Shown: in pieces, positions 26,099 to 34,593 of the stretch
Layout of the letters: each line of letters opens with the position of its first letter
Numbering within the stretch: the stretch's first letter is position 1
Assembly (NCBI GenBank): GCA_030041535.1
Contig: JASHNR010000030.1
Location: 1 to 61,688 of the forward strand
DNA from: Nitrosopumilaceae archaeon
GTDB taxonomy: Archaea; Thermoproteota; Nitrososphaeria; Nitrososphaerales; Nitrosopumilaceae
Length of the DNA: 61,688 nucleotides
Reading direction: 5' to 3'
Position numbers and translations under genes: made by a program
Notes under the pieces: generated by a model
Databases searched by the model: none
Told to the model about the DNA's origin: nothing
The model's input: only the letters and a program-made list of their open reading frames with translations

Positions 26099-27430
26099 AT
26101 GAGATCTGCAGCATTTCAGAAATGCATTGATCCATCATGCAGCTTGGAATACCCAATTACAGACATCCGTATAGAATGTGATCGCGGGCATCTTCTTGAT
26201 ATAATGTATGGATCAAAACCACCTTCCTCACTAAAAGATACCTTCTACAAAAGAAGAAATCATTCAAACAACATATTTAACGAAAGTGGAGTTTGGAGAT
26301 TCAGAGAGTTACTGAACTTTTGCCAGATTGATTCTGAAAATATTGACGAATGTTCGAAATATCTTGTATCCCTTGATGGTGCAGAGGGGAGATTATCAAA
26401 ACCATATCACATGTCAAAGGTTTCTGATTATGTAGGTGTGCAAAACCTATGGCTTCAACCAGAAGGATATAACCCAAGCGGATCTTTTAAAGACAATGGC
26501 ATGGCTACGGCCGTGACGCATGCGAAGCTTGTTAACATAAAGAAAATAATCTGCGCCTCGACAGGAAATACGTCTGCATCAGCTGCGATGTATGCCGCAA
26601 ATGAGAATATGGAATGTGATGTTTACATACCTGCTGGTGAAGTAGCTCCTGGAAAACTAAGCCAAGCTTTTCAGTTCGGTTCTCAGGTGATTGAAATTAA
26701 AGGAAATTTTGATGACGCTCTTTCAGCTTCGCTTAAACGAGCCAGAGAAATAGGCGGTTATACTGTTAATTCTGTAAATCCATTCAGAATAGAGGGACAG
26801 AAAACAATTGTTTTCAGAGCTCTCGAATCGCTTGACTGGAATGCCCCTGATTGGATTGTATATCCAGGAGGAGCTCTTGGAAATACATCCAGCTGTGGAA
26901 AAAGTTTGATGGAGTTATATGAGTGGGGATGGATCAAAAAGATTCCGCGTATTGCAGTAGTTAATTCTGAAGGAGCAAATACTCTTAACACCCTTTACAA
27001 TGGAAAATTTGAAGAATCAGAATTACGATGGAATGAAGGGAAACCGGATACAAATTTGATAAAAAGATATTACAAGTTTATGGATGAAAAAGAAATAAGG
27101 CCCAAGACAAAAGCGACTGCAATTCAAATTGCAAAACCTGCTAACATACTAAAAGGGATTAGAGCATTAGAATTTACTAATGGAGTGGTCACTCAAGTCT
27201 CAGATAGCGAAATGTTAGATGGGATGGCACTTGTTGGTCTAAATGGATTTGACTGTGAAATGGCTTCAGGTGCTGTTCCTGCAGGAATAAGAAAACTAAT
27301 GCATGAAGGAATAATCAAAAAGGATGATACCGTGATAGGGATTCTAACTGGGAGACAAAAGGATTCTAGCATACCAGTAGACTATCACAAGAATTCACAG
27401 AACAAATTTGCCAATCCGCCTAGATCTTAG
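26099..27430 (+). CDS. thrC: Threonine synthase
   Basis: 443 residues. An N-terminal segment (CIDPSCSLEYPI, CDRGHLLD) resembles the zinc-ribbon-like head of archaeal threonine synthase. The PLP lysine lies in PSGSFKDNGMATAV, the phosphate-binding and structural motifs in ASTGNTSASAAMYAA and YPGGALGNTSS. It makes threonine from O-phosphohomoserine. Its stop overlaps the convergent cation transporter by four bases. The C-terminal ~20 residues (QKDSSIPVDYHKN) are less conserved. Confidence 0.92.
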   Translation: MRSAAFQKCIDPSCSLEYPITDIRIECDRGHLLDIMYGSKPPSSLKDTFYKRRNHSNNIFNESGVWRFRELLNFCQIDSENIDECSKYLVSLDGAEGRLSKPYHMSKVSDYVGVQNLWLQPEGYNPSGSFKDNGMATAVTHAKLVNIKKIICASTGNTSASAAMYAANENMECDVYIPAGEVAPGKLSQAFQFGSQVIEIKGNFDDALSASLKRAREIGGYTVNSVNPFRIEGQKTIVFRALESLDWNAPDWIVYPGGALGNTSSCGKSLMELYEWGWIKKIPRIAVVNSEGANTLNTLYNGKFEESELRWNEGKPDTNLIKRYYKFMDEKEIRPKTKATAIQIAKPANILKGIRALEFTNGVVTQVSDSEMLDGMALVGLNGFDCEMASGAVPAGIRKLMHEGIIKKDDTVIGILTGRQKDSSIPVDYHKNSQNKFANPPRS

Positions 27431-28326
27431 TCGTGTTCTGGCTCAGGAATTATGATAACCCTTGCCAAGGCTATCTCATTTTTTACCACTGTGGATATTG
27501 TTTTGACAATTCTACTTGTTTCGTCAAGCCTTGTTTCATTTGGAAAAACTATGTGTATCTCTGCATTAAATTCGCTACCAACAGGTCTTAGAAATATCTC
27601 CCTTGTCTTGATTTTAAATCTTGAAAATATGAGATCTCTTATGTCGTCTGTCATCTGTGGATTATTTACAGCGTCGACTAGAACAAGCGTTGATTCTCGA
27701 ATAGCGGTGTATGCCATCAAAAATATATATCCTGCAATTATTATTCCTCCAATCGCATCCATGAATTTGAAACTAGTGTAGGTGCCCACGAGCACGCTAG
27801 CAAATCCGACAAAAGACGCAGTGCCATCTTTGATTGAATTTTTAGCATCAAGCTTGAGTGATATGAGATTGGATTCCATTGCAACTTTTCTTATTGAAAA
27901 TGCTCGATGTAATGATAAACCACCAGCTATGACAAGCGTAAACATGGTTATCTCAGGATAGTGACTAGTAGTATGATTGAACAAGATTTCAACTGCATGA
28001 TATGTTATCAAGGCACCCAAGACAACAATTATTATAGCTGCAGTAAAAGCTGCTAGCACCTCTACCTTGCGATATCCAAAAGGAAACAACTTGCTTTTGG
28101 GTTTTCTAATCATGCTAATGCCAAACCAAACTATGAACGAGATCATAGAATCCGCAAGCGAGTCTAATCCATCTGCTGTTAAAGTAACGCTTCCTGTGAA
28201 TATAGTTACAATTAGCTCTGCTATGCCTATTGCAGCAAGCGTAATTACTGATTGTTTTGCTGCAAGTTGAGCCTTGTTTAAAACATCGTGATGACTAAGT
28301 TCTTTATTTTTTTCTGTAGATCCCAA
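27427..28326 (-). CDS. Cation diffusion facilitator family transporter
   Basis: 299 residues, six membrane helices expected. Motifs: TADGLDSLADSMISF with the metal-site aspartates of helix 2, and PFGYRKVEVLAAF after helix 2/3. A C-terminal cytoplasmic domain (EIFLRPVGSEFNAEIHI) is the usual CDF metal-sensing ferredoxin-like fold. In the classic family, zinc, iron, manganese or cobalt leaves in exchange for protons. The metal is not resolved here. Confidence 0.92.
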   Translation of the reverse strand: MGSTEKNKELSHHDVLNKAQLAAKQSVITLAAIGIAELIVTIFTGSVTLTADGLDSLADSMISFIVWFGISMIRKPKSKLFPFGYRKVEVLAAFTAAIIIVVLGALITYHAVEILFNHTTSHYPEITMFTLVIAGGLSLHRAFSIRKVAMESNLISLKLDAKNSIKDGTASFVGFASVLVGTYTSFKFMDAIGGIIIAGYIFLMAYTAIRESTLVLVDAVNNPQMTDDIRDLIFSRFKIKTREIFLRPVGSEFNAEIHIVFPNETRLDETSRIVKTISTVVKNEIALARVIIIPEPEHD

Positions 28327-28385
28327 TTAGAATTTGATCAACATTAACATGCATTTTGCTCTTTTTAAACCGTATTGTTCATTCA

Positions 28386-29429
28386 TTATTTAAAATGTTC
28401 TTCTAACATTCTCTTTTTCTCTTCCATGTGAAACAATTCTTCAGTGTGCTTGAATGCATCTTCCTTTTTTCTCTTAAACAACATTGCTTGCATGAGAAGG
28501 TGATTTTCTGGTACTACTATTCCAGTTTGATCGTCAGAATAGGTTAGTTTTACCACGTCATCTTGAACTTCTGTAAGATCTCCATGTATGTGGATCATAT
28601 TAGTATCTTTGAAACTAAACTTGATTGATTCAGCATAATCTCGAATATCTTTGGTTCCTTTTACACCGTACAACGTTGCCACACCATACTCATTTTTGTA
28701 GAGATCGAGTATCTCAGACATACTTGGAGCAGGACCATTAAATCGTATATCCATTGCATGTACATGCATCTGTCTTGTTGGTACCTTAAAAGCACGAATA
28801 AACAAAGGTGTATCTGCACCCATGTAGCTTTTCACATCTTCGTCGTGATGTGGCTTGTAACTCCATTCAATTGAATCTTCTACCTCCGTCTTTGAATCTT
28901 CTAAATCTGCCCACCTTCGAATCAATATTGCATCTAGCCTCCTTATTTTTTTACCATATTTTTCCTTCAGGGGCTGGATGATTCTCCCCATTCCAGTAAC
29001 GTTACAGCTTCCTTGCATTACAAACTGTTTGTCAAATGCTTCCTCATAATTCACTCTGGAATTGAAGATGAATGGCGCCACAGCTTTTTCTCCAATAATT
29101 TTTTCTCCTCCTTGAAATATAACACGTGTATTTTTTGGTTCATAAAGTATTTTTTTATTTGTATGTCCCATACCTCCAGGAGACGCATCTATTACAAGAT
29201 CACACTCTGAAATTTTATCTTCTATAGTTCCAGAAATATTAAAATTTTTAAAATGGGCCACTCTGTTTTTTGGAACATAGACCTTGAAGCCTCGCGATAT
29301 TGCATCATTAACTTTTTCATCTGGAGAGTATTTTCCTATTCCTGCTACTTCGATATCACAATCATCTTCTATGAACTGTACTATTCTACTTCCTATTGAT
29401 CCATATCCATTTACAAAAACACGTTTCAT
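28386..29429 (-). CDS. gap: Archaeal type II glyceraldehyde-3-phosphate dehydrogenase
   Basis: 347 residues. Rossmann start VFVNGYGSIGSRI, then DASPGGMGHTNK and IFQGGEK, typical of archaeal GAPDH. The catalytic cysteine lies in GSCNVTGMGR, where archaeal enzymes usually read SCNTTGL, a small change next to the nucleophile. It interconverts glyceraldehyde 3-phosphate and 1,3-bisphosphoglycerate, mainly in the gluconeogenic direction in these autotrophs. It runs divergently from the DsbA gene. Confidence 0.92.
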   Translation of the reverse strand: MKRVFVNGYGSIGSRIVQFIEDDCDIEVAGIGKYSPDEKVNDAISRGFKVYVPKNRVAHFKNFNISGTIEDKISECDLVIDASPGGMGHTNKKILYEPKNTRVIFQGGEKIIGEKAVAPFIFNSRVNYEEAFDKQFVMQGSCNVTGMGRIIQPLKEKYGKKIRRLDAILIRRWADLEDSKTEVEDSIEWSYKPHHDEDVKSYMGADTPLFIRAFKVPTRQMHVHAMDIRFNGPAPSMSEILDLYKNEYGVATLYGVKGTKDIRDYAESIKFSFKDTNMIHIHGDLTEVQDDVVKLTYSDDQTGIVVPENHLLMQAMLFKRKKEDAFKHTEELFHMEEKKRMLEEHFK

Positions 29430-29507
29430 ATTTTCATGATAAATGATTCCCTCTTATTTACATACCCTTGATAAGAACTAAATAGACTTCAGATTTTGTT
29501 AGTGTAG

Positions 29508-30212
29508 TTGAAGATCCATATGCCGTCACTTGGAATTGGTGTTGGTTTGGTCATAGCTGTAATTGTGGTGGTCTTTTTAGTGTATGGGCAAGGCATGTTG
29601 AAAGCCCCCTCACCGGAAATTTCCTCTCAAAATATACAGAATGCTAGTCAAACAGTAGGTCTTGATATGATAACAGGTAACGTATCTCCCGTTCTAGGCT
29701 CAGATAATGCCCCGATTACAATGATAGAGTTTGGAGATTACCAATGTTTTTATTGTAACAATTTTTTTCATAATACTGAATCTGACATAGTAAAGAACTA
29801 TATTGACACTGGCAAAGTCAAAATGTATTTCAAAGACTTTACAATCATCGGTCAGGATTCGGTTAATGCAGCTAATGCAGCACATTGTGCTCAGGATCAA
29901 GGAAAATTCTGGGAGTATCATGATACCTTGTATAGTAATTGGTCAGGCGAAAACACTGGTTGGGCTTCTTCTGCAAACTTGGAGCGATTTGCAAATCAGG
30001 TAGGTCTAAACCAGAACCAATTTAATCAATGCATGATTCAGGCAAAGTATATCGCAACTATTCGTAATAGCGTCTCAGATGCTAACAATCTGGGCCTTAC
30101 TGGAACTCCGGATTTCTTCATAATGGGGCCCGATAATTCTGTCACGAAGGTAGTTGGCGCTCAACCATATTCAGTATTTGATGATATTTTCAAATCTAAA
30201 CTACAATCTTGA
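29508..30212 (+). CDS. DsbA-like thiol-disulfide oxidoreductase, membrane-anchored
   Basis: 234 residues from TTG 29508. One N-terminal helix (residues ~9-27, GVGLVIAVIVVVFLV) anchors it to the membrane with the domain outside. The active site CFYC is in GDYQCFYCNNF, and the cis-proline is near GLTGTPDFFIMG. It probably introduces or shuffles disulfides in secreted proteins, of which this window encodes several. It fits the DsbA thioredoxin-fold family in length and motifs. Confidence 0.9.
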   Translation: MKIHMPSLGIGVGLVIAVIVVVFLVYGQGMLKAPSPEISSQNIQNASQTVGLDMITGNVSPVLGSDNAPITMIEFGDYQCFYCNNFFHNTESDIVKNYIDTGKVKMYFKDFTIIGQDSVNAANAAHCAQDQGKFWEYHDTLYSNWSGENTGWASSANLERFANQVGLNQNQFNQCMIQAKYIATIRNSVSDANNLGLTGTPDFFIMGPDNSVTKVVGAQPYSVFDDIFKSKLQS

Positions 30213-30285
30213 GATATTTTTTGCCTGTTTGATTGAAAAAGCGAATAAAACTGTGGTTTTGTGAGATCAAGTTGACTCTCAAAAT

Positions 30286-30295
30286 GCTTATATTT
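30286..30295 (+). promoter_or_regulatory. TATA box of the HMG-CoA synthase gene
   Basis: GCTTATATTT centred about 26 bases before TTG 30317, suggesting a leaderless or near-leaderless transcript and supporting that start. Confidence 0.55.
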
Positions 30296-30316
30296 GTTAC
30301 ATCTAAGCTCTAGCTG

Positions 30317-31711
30317 TTGGCTGCAGGTATAGATGATATAGCCATCTACGTTCCAAGGTTATTTGTAGACGCCAGAGATTTTGCAAAAGCTCGTGGTATG
30401 GATCCAGATAAACTTCAACGTGGACTAGGTGTTTCTCAGATGGCTATTGTGGATACTAATCAAGATCCTGCATGTATGGCAGCCAATGCATGTCTAAGGT
30501 TAATTGAGAGAAACAGACTTGTCCCAAAAGATATTGGGAGACTCTATGTAGCTACCGAGTCTTCGCTTGACGAATCAAAAGCTATGAATTCTTATGTTAT
30601 AGGCATGTTGGAGCAAATTTACGGTGATGATTCTTTAGAGCACTGTGGCGGCATCGAATGTAAATTTGCATGTGTTAGTGGTTCATATGCATTATATGAT
30701 AACTCAAACTGGATTAGGGCCGGCGAGGCTGAAGGAAAGTATGCAATCGTAGTTGTCTCTGACATTGCAAAGTATGATCTGGGCTCTAGTGGCGAATATA
30801 CTCAAGGCGCAGGCGCTGTTGCAATGTTATTAAGTGACACTCCAAGAATTATGACCTTCGATCCAAAGGTAACATCTACTTCAATAAAAAACGAGTATGA
30901 TTTCTACAGGCCATTTGGGAAGGAAACTCCTATTGTCAATGGACAATACTCCAATCTACTTTATATGATTCAGGTAAAGAAAGCGCTGATGGCATACAGA
31001 GAAAAAGCATTATCCACAGGTTTGATTAAACTAAAGGAAGGAGAGACAATCTTAGATTATATTGATTTCATAAATATGCATCTTCCATACAGTAACATGG
31101 GCAAGAAAGCGCTTGCCTATCTGTTGAGACATGAGTGGAGAAATATGCCATATTGGAAAAAAATAATCGAAAAGATGGGAATGGCTGAACCTGCGCCGAA
31201 AGACCCGAGAGGAACAATTGAATCCGTTCTTGCTGATGAAGATTTTATGGCAAAAGACCATGAATTTACAAAGCGATTTACACAAACTGAAGAATTTCAA
31301 GACGCGTATGATTCAAAACTTGCAAGCTCTCTGATTGCGTCAAGAATAGTTGGAAATCTATATACTGCATCTCTCTACATGGGGTTCAGAAGCTGCCTTG
31401 AATTTGAGTTTCAGAAAGGAACTGATCTAGAAGGAAAAAGATTTGGATTTGGCTCCTATGGAAGCGGTAGTAGTGCAATGGTCTTCAGTGGGGTAATAAT
31501 GCCAACATACAAAGAAATTGTAAAAGACATGAATTTAGAGTCAGAAATAGGCAACAGGGTAAAGGTCTCACTTGAAGAATATGAGGAAATTCACGAAAAT
31601 AAGCGCGGTCTAAATGATAATCTTATAGATAGCAAAAAAGAATTTGTTTTGGCAGGTATCGCGAATACTCCTGAGATGCGTGGTCAACGCACGTATGTTT
31701 TCAAAGAATAG
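30317..31711 (+). CDS. hmgS: Hydroxymethylglutaryl-CoA synthase
   Basis: 464 residues from TTG 30317. The catalytic cysteine is in CKFACVSGSYAL, and IDDIAIYVPRLFVD and FGSYGSGSSAMVFSG are family marks. It condenses acetoacetyl-CoA with acetyl-CoA, the entry to mevalonate and archaeal lipids. The protein is longer than most archaeal (~350-residue) enzymes and resembles the longer eukaryal/bacterial-type length. Unlike in many archaea, no thiolase or DUF35 gene is adjacent. Confidence 0.93.
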   Translation: MAAGIDDIAIYVPRLFVDARDFAKARGMDPDKLQRGLGVSQMAIVDTNQDPACMAANACLRLIERNRLVPKDIGRLYVATESSLDESKAMNSYVIGMLEQIYGDDSLEHCGGIECKFACVSGSYALYDNSNWIRAGEAEGKYAIVVVSDIAKYDLGSSGEYTQGAGAVAMLLSDTPRIMTFDPKVTSTSIKNEYDFYRPFGKETPIVNGQYSNLLYMIQVKKALMAYREKALSTGLIKLKEGETILDYIDFINMHLPYSNMGKKALAYLLRHEWRNMPYWKKIIEKMGMAEPAPKDPRGTIESVLADEDFMAKDHEFTKRFTQTEEFQDAYDSKLASSLIASRIVGNLYTASLYMGFRSCLEFEFQKGTDLEGKRFGFGSYGSGSSAMVFSGVIMPTYKEIVKDMNLESEIGNRVKVSLEEYEEIHENKRGLNDNLIDSKKEFVLAGIANTPEMRGQRTYVFKE

Positions 31712-31783
31712 ATAGATTTTTGATCTAAACGATCACTGAAAATTAACAAAAAAGATATAAAATCACAAAATTCTAAATAGTTC

Positions 31784-31909
31784 ATGAAAGATCGTTCAAT
31801 GCCAATCTGTTTTACCTCTGAACAATATGGTAAAATTGAGCAAATTGCAAAGCAGAAAGGAATGCTAAGCACAAGCCAGCTTATCGAAAAAATCATAAAC
31901 GAACTATAA
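31784..31909 (+). CDS. 41-residue ribbon-helix-helix-like mini-protein
   Basis: MKDRSMPICFTSEQYGKIEQ opens the protein; a strand (MPICFTSEQ) is followed by two short helices (QYGKIEQIAKQKGM, STSQLIEKII), the pattern of an RHH DNA-binding protein. Too short for any other domain. RHH proteins bind DNA as dimers. Confidence 0.6.
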   Translation: MKDRSMPICFTSEQYGKIEQIAKQKGMLSTSQLIEKIINEL

Positions 31910-31982
31910 AAACATCGATAAGTTCTTCTTTTTCATTCCAAGCCTATCAATCTTTTTTAATAGATTTGATTTATTTTGTAGT

Positions 31983-32396
31983 ATGAGTCTATTCGGACGA
32001 AAATCTGCAGTTTGTGCCATCTGTAAAAAACAGCTAAGTCATAGACATAAACCAAAAAGCGAGTGGCAGATAGAGGGTCCGCTTTGCGGTGATTGCTATG
32101 TTACCCAGATGCAGAAGTTTTATGATCTTAGTTTAAGACAAAAATGCATTATTTGTGGCATTGAAAAAGATGTTCCAGACATGTGGGAACCCAAATACCA
32201 GTGGGATATGAAGGGGTTACTTTGCAAAGGATGTTTTGATAAAAAAGACGAAGAATCCAAGAATCTGAAGACATTTTGCAAGATCTGTGGAAAAAAGCTT
32301 GGTATGATAAGGTATAATCCCAAAAGCAAATGGAATATTGGTGGTGGGAGTTTGTGCAGAGAATGCTGGGACTCTCAAAAGGCAAAATTAGGATAA
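31983..32396 (+). CDS. Three-repeat zinc-ribbon protein
   Basis: 137 residues. Three tandem modules of ~43 residues, each CxxC - KSxWxxxGxLC - xxC: residues ~10-43 (CAICKKQ ... LCGDC), ~55-85 (CIICGIE ... LCKGC) and ~98-130 (CKICGKK ... LCREC). Twelve cysteines therefore bind probably three zinc ions. The next gene, a C2H2 finger protein, begins two bases after its stop, so they are one operon. Nucleic-acid or protein binding is likely; targets unknown. Confidence 0.82.
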   Translation: MSLFGRKSAVCAICKKQLSHRHKPKSEWQIEGPLCGDCYVTQMQKFYDLSLRQKCIICGIEKDVPDMWEPKYQWDMKGLLCKGCFDKKDEESKNLKTFCKICGKKLGMIRYNPKSKWNIGGGSLCRECWDSQKAKLG

Positions 32397-32398
32397 AA

Positions 32399-32599
32399 AT
32401 GCGCCTTTTTAAGAAATACAAATGTGAGAAATGCGATAGAAAGTTTGGTCAACAAGAAGAATTAATGCATCATGAACAAATTGCGCATGATGCCTCTATG
32501 TATGATTGTAAAGAATGCAATCTTTACTTTCCTAGCATGGAAGCAATGAGAACGCATTTACAAAGAATGCATAGTTATCAAGGAAAAAGAGATTCCTAG
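32399..32599 (+). CDS. Two-finger C2H2 zinc protein
   Basis: 66 residues. Start ATG 32399 follows the previous stop by two bases (an earlier in-frame ATG at 32330 lies inside the previous gene). Two classical fingers: YKCEKCDRKFGQQEELMHHEQIAH and YDCKECNLYFPSMEAMRTHLQRMH, each C-x2-C-x12-H-x3/4-H. It is a likely DNA-binding or RNA-binding adaptor. C2H2 fingers of this canonical eukaryote-like form are less common in archaea. The stop overlaps rpoP on the other strand by four bases. Confidence 0.83.
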   Translation: MRLFKKYKCEKCDRKFGQQEELMHHEQIAHDASMYDCKECNLYFPSMEAMRTHLQRMHSYQGKRDS

Positions 32600-32796
32600 T
32601 AGGCTTTTACCGTCTTTACAACTGGCGGTCTTACTTTTGTGAATACTCTGAAACCACAGATGCACTTTATTTCTGGAAGTCTTGTCAACTCAGATTGGCT
32701 TACGCGAGTACCACATCTCATGCAAGCATAAAAAACACTGAAACTAGATGGCTTTTCTTCTTGTATGCTGGGCTCTTGTATTGTTGGTTCAGACAT
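32596..32796 (-). CDS. rpoP: DNA-directed RNA polymerase subunit P (Rpo12)
   Basis: 66 residues. The zinc-ribbon core YACMRCGTRVSQSELTRLPE, then IKCICGFRVFTKVRPPVVKT, matches Rpo12/Rpb12. The family core is ~45 residues; here an acidic, Gln/Ser-rich N-terminal extension of ~20 residues is added. It stabilises the RNA polymerase core near Rpb2/Rpb3. Third in the run EF-1alpha, S10, RpoP. Confidence 0.9.
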   Translation of the reverse strand: MSEPTIQEPSIQEEKPSSFSVFYACMRCGTRVSQSELTRLPEIKCICGFRVFTKVRPPVVKTVKAY

Positions 32797-32837
32797 GATT
32801 TACCAAAAAGTTATCTGTAATTTAAGGCTAACATAAA

Positions 32838-33146
32838 TTATTTGAGTGTCAATTCAATGTAAACATCATTTGGAATCTTGATTCTCATGAGTTGTCTGAT
32901 TGCTCGGTCATCAGCACTCAAATCTATGACTCTTCTATGTATTCTCATTTCCCATTTCTCATATGTGTGAGTTCCTTGTCCACAGGGAGACTTGCGAGTT
33001 ACAACATTGAGTCTTTTCACAGGCAAAGGAGTTGGGCCTTTGACTTTAACCCCTGTCTTCTCACCTATTCCTTTTATTTCGCTGCATACTCCATCCAGCC
33101 TTTGTAAACTTGTGCTTGTTAGTTTTATTCGGGCTGTTTGAGTCAT
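32838..33146 (-). CDS. rps10: Small-subunit ribosomal protein S10
   Basis: 102 residues. Typical features: ARIKLTSTSLQRLDGVCSEI, GPTPLPVKRLNVVTRKSPCG, HTYEKWEMRIHRRVIDL. It begins eight bases after the EF-1alpha stop, the conserved archaeal EF-1alpha/S10 order. Confidence 0.95.
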   Translation of the reverse strand: MTQTARIKLTSTSLQRLDGVCSEIKGIGEKTGVKVKGPTPLPVKRLNVVTRKSPCGQGTHTYEKWEMRIHRRVIDLSADDRAIRQLMRIKIPNDVYIELTLK

Positions 33147-33154
33147 TCAGACCA

Positions 33155-34462
33155 CTATTTTGTGAACTTTTCAGTGATCTCTTTTACTATGCCTGCGGCA
33201 ATTGTTGCACCCATGTCTCTGAGAGCAAATCTTCCAAGCTCCGGAAAGTCTTGGAATGTCTCAATTGGCAATGGTCGTACTGGCTTGATTCTAACAATGG
33301 CGGAATCTCCTGCTTTCAAGAATTTTGGATCTTTTTCTTCAATCGCACCTGATTGTGGGTTAATCTTGGCCTCAAATGCAACTATAGTAGCTGCAACTTG
33401 AGCAGTATGAGCATGCATTACGGGCGTATAACCGGGTGCAATAGCAGTTGGATGATGAATTACTATGATTTGTGCTCTGAATTCTCTTGCAACATTTGGT
33501 GGATTATCAGGTGATCCGATTACATCCCCTCTCTTGATATCTTTCTTTTCAATGCCTCTGAGGTTGAAGCCAATGTTGTCTCCAGGCTCGGCTGATTCCA
33601 TCTGAGTATGATGAGTTTCGATGCTCTTTATTTCTCCTAATGCTCCAGATGGCATGACAATTATTTTCATGTTAGGCTTTGCTACTCCTGTCTCTACACG
33701 ACCTACTGGTACTGTTCCAACACCAGTGATTGTATACACATCTTGTACTGGGATTCTGAGTGGCTTGTTAGTTGGTTTATCTGGAAGTTTAAAGTCATCA
33801 AATGCTTCATACAGCGTCTTTCCTGTCCACCACGACATGTTCGAGGACTTTTTCACCAAGTTATCACCTTTCCAACCGGAAACTGGAATTATTGGAACTT
33901 GCTCGAGTTTGTAACCTACTGATTTTAACAGCTTTTCGGCCTTTTCTTTTGCTACCTTGAAAGCTTGTTCCGAGTAGTTACTGTCATCCATCTTGTTGAT
34001 GGCTACTGCCAATTGACCTACTCCTAAGGTTCTAAGCAAGAATGCGTGTTCTCTTGCTTGTCCTCCTGGCGCAGTAGCAGTATCTGTTTCGCCTTCCTTT
34101 GCAGAAAGTACGAGTATGGCGCAATCTGCTTCTGAAGCTCCTGTGATCATATTTTTTATAAAATCTCTGTGTCCTGGAGCATCAATTAATGTAAAGAAGT
34201 ATTTCGGGGATTCAAACTTTTGAAATGCTAAATCTATTGTAATTCCTCTTTCTCGTTCGTCTTTGATATTATCCATTACCCATGCATACTTGAAAGTGTC
34301 TCCCTTGCCAGTCTTTTCTGACTCGGCAGCATGGGCAGCTATTGTTCTCTCGTCTACAAGACCCAATTCCATAAGAAAATGCCCCATTGTTGTAGACTTG
34401 CCATTGTCGATGTGACCAACAACGATCATGTTTAAGTGTGGTTTTTTGCTTGCAGCGCTCAT
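33155..34462 (-). CDS. tuf: Translation elongation factor 1-alpha
   Basis: 435 residues. GTP-binding boxes: GHIDNGKST (G1, with asparagine where most archaea have histidine), DAPGHRDF (G3), NKMD (G4). The effector region ERERGITIDLAFQKF and C-terminal beta barrels are intact. It brings aminoacyl-tRNA to the ribosome. Promoter is leaderless: TATA at 34485-34492 about 27 bases before ATG 34462. Confidence 0.96.
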   Translation of the reverse strand: MSAASKKPHLNMIVVGHIDNGKSTTMGHFLMELGLVDERTIAAHAAESEKTGKGDTFKYAWVMDNIKDERERGITIDLAFQKFESPKYFFTLIDAPGHRDFIKNMITGASEADCAILVLSAKEGETDTATAPGGQAREHAFLLRTLGVGQLAVAINKMDDSNYSEQAFKVAKEKAEKLLKSVGYKLEQVPIIPVSGWKGDNLVKKSSNMSWWTGKTLYEAFDDFKLPDKPTNKPLRIPVQDVYTITGVGTVPVGRVETGVAKPNMKIIVMPSGALGEIKSIETHHTQMESAEPGDNIGFNLRGIEKKDIKRGDVIGSPDNPPNVAREFRAQIIVIHHPTAIAPGYTPVMHAHTAQVAATIVAFEAKINPQSGAIEEKDPKFLKAGDSAIVRIKPVRPLPIETFQDFPELGRFALRDMGATIAAGIVKEITEKFTK

Positions 34463-34484
34463 ACCGAACCATTGAAGACTTGGG

Positions 34485-34492
34485 CTTTATTA
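34485..34492 (-). promoter_or_regulatory. TATA box of EF-1alpha
   Basis: The minus strand reads TAATAAAG, centred ~27 bases from ATG 34462. Confidence 0.5.
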
Positions 34493-34593
34493 CCATTTCG
34501 ATTTTTTGAAATTGTTTTTGGTAATTTTTCAATAATTTACGGTCTAACCTTTTGCTTACCATATTTTTCACATACTATAAATCGAGGATTTTT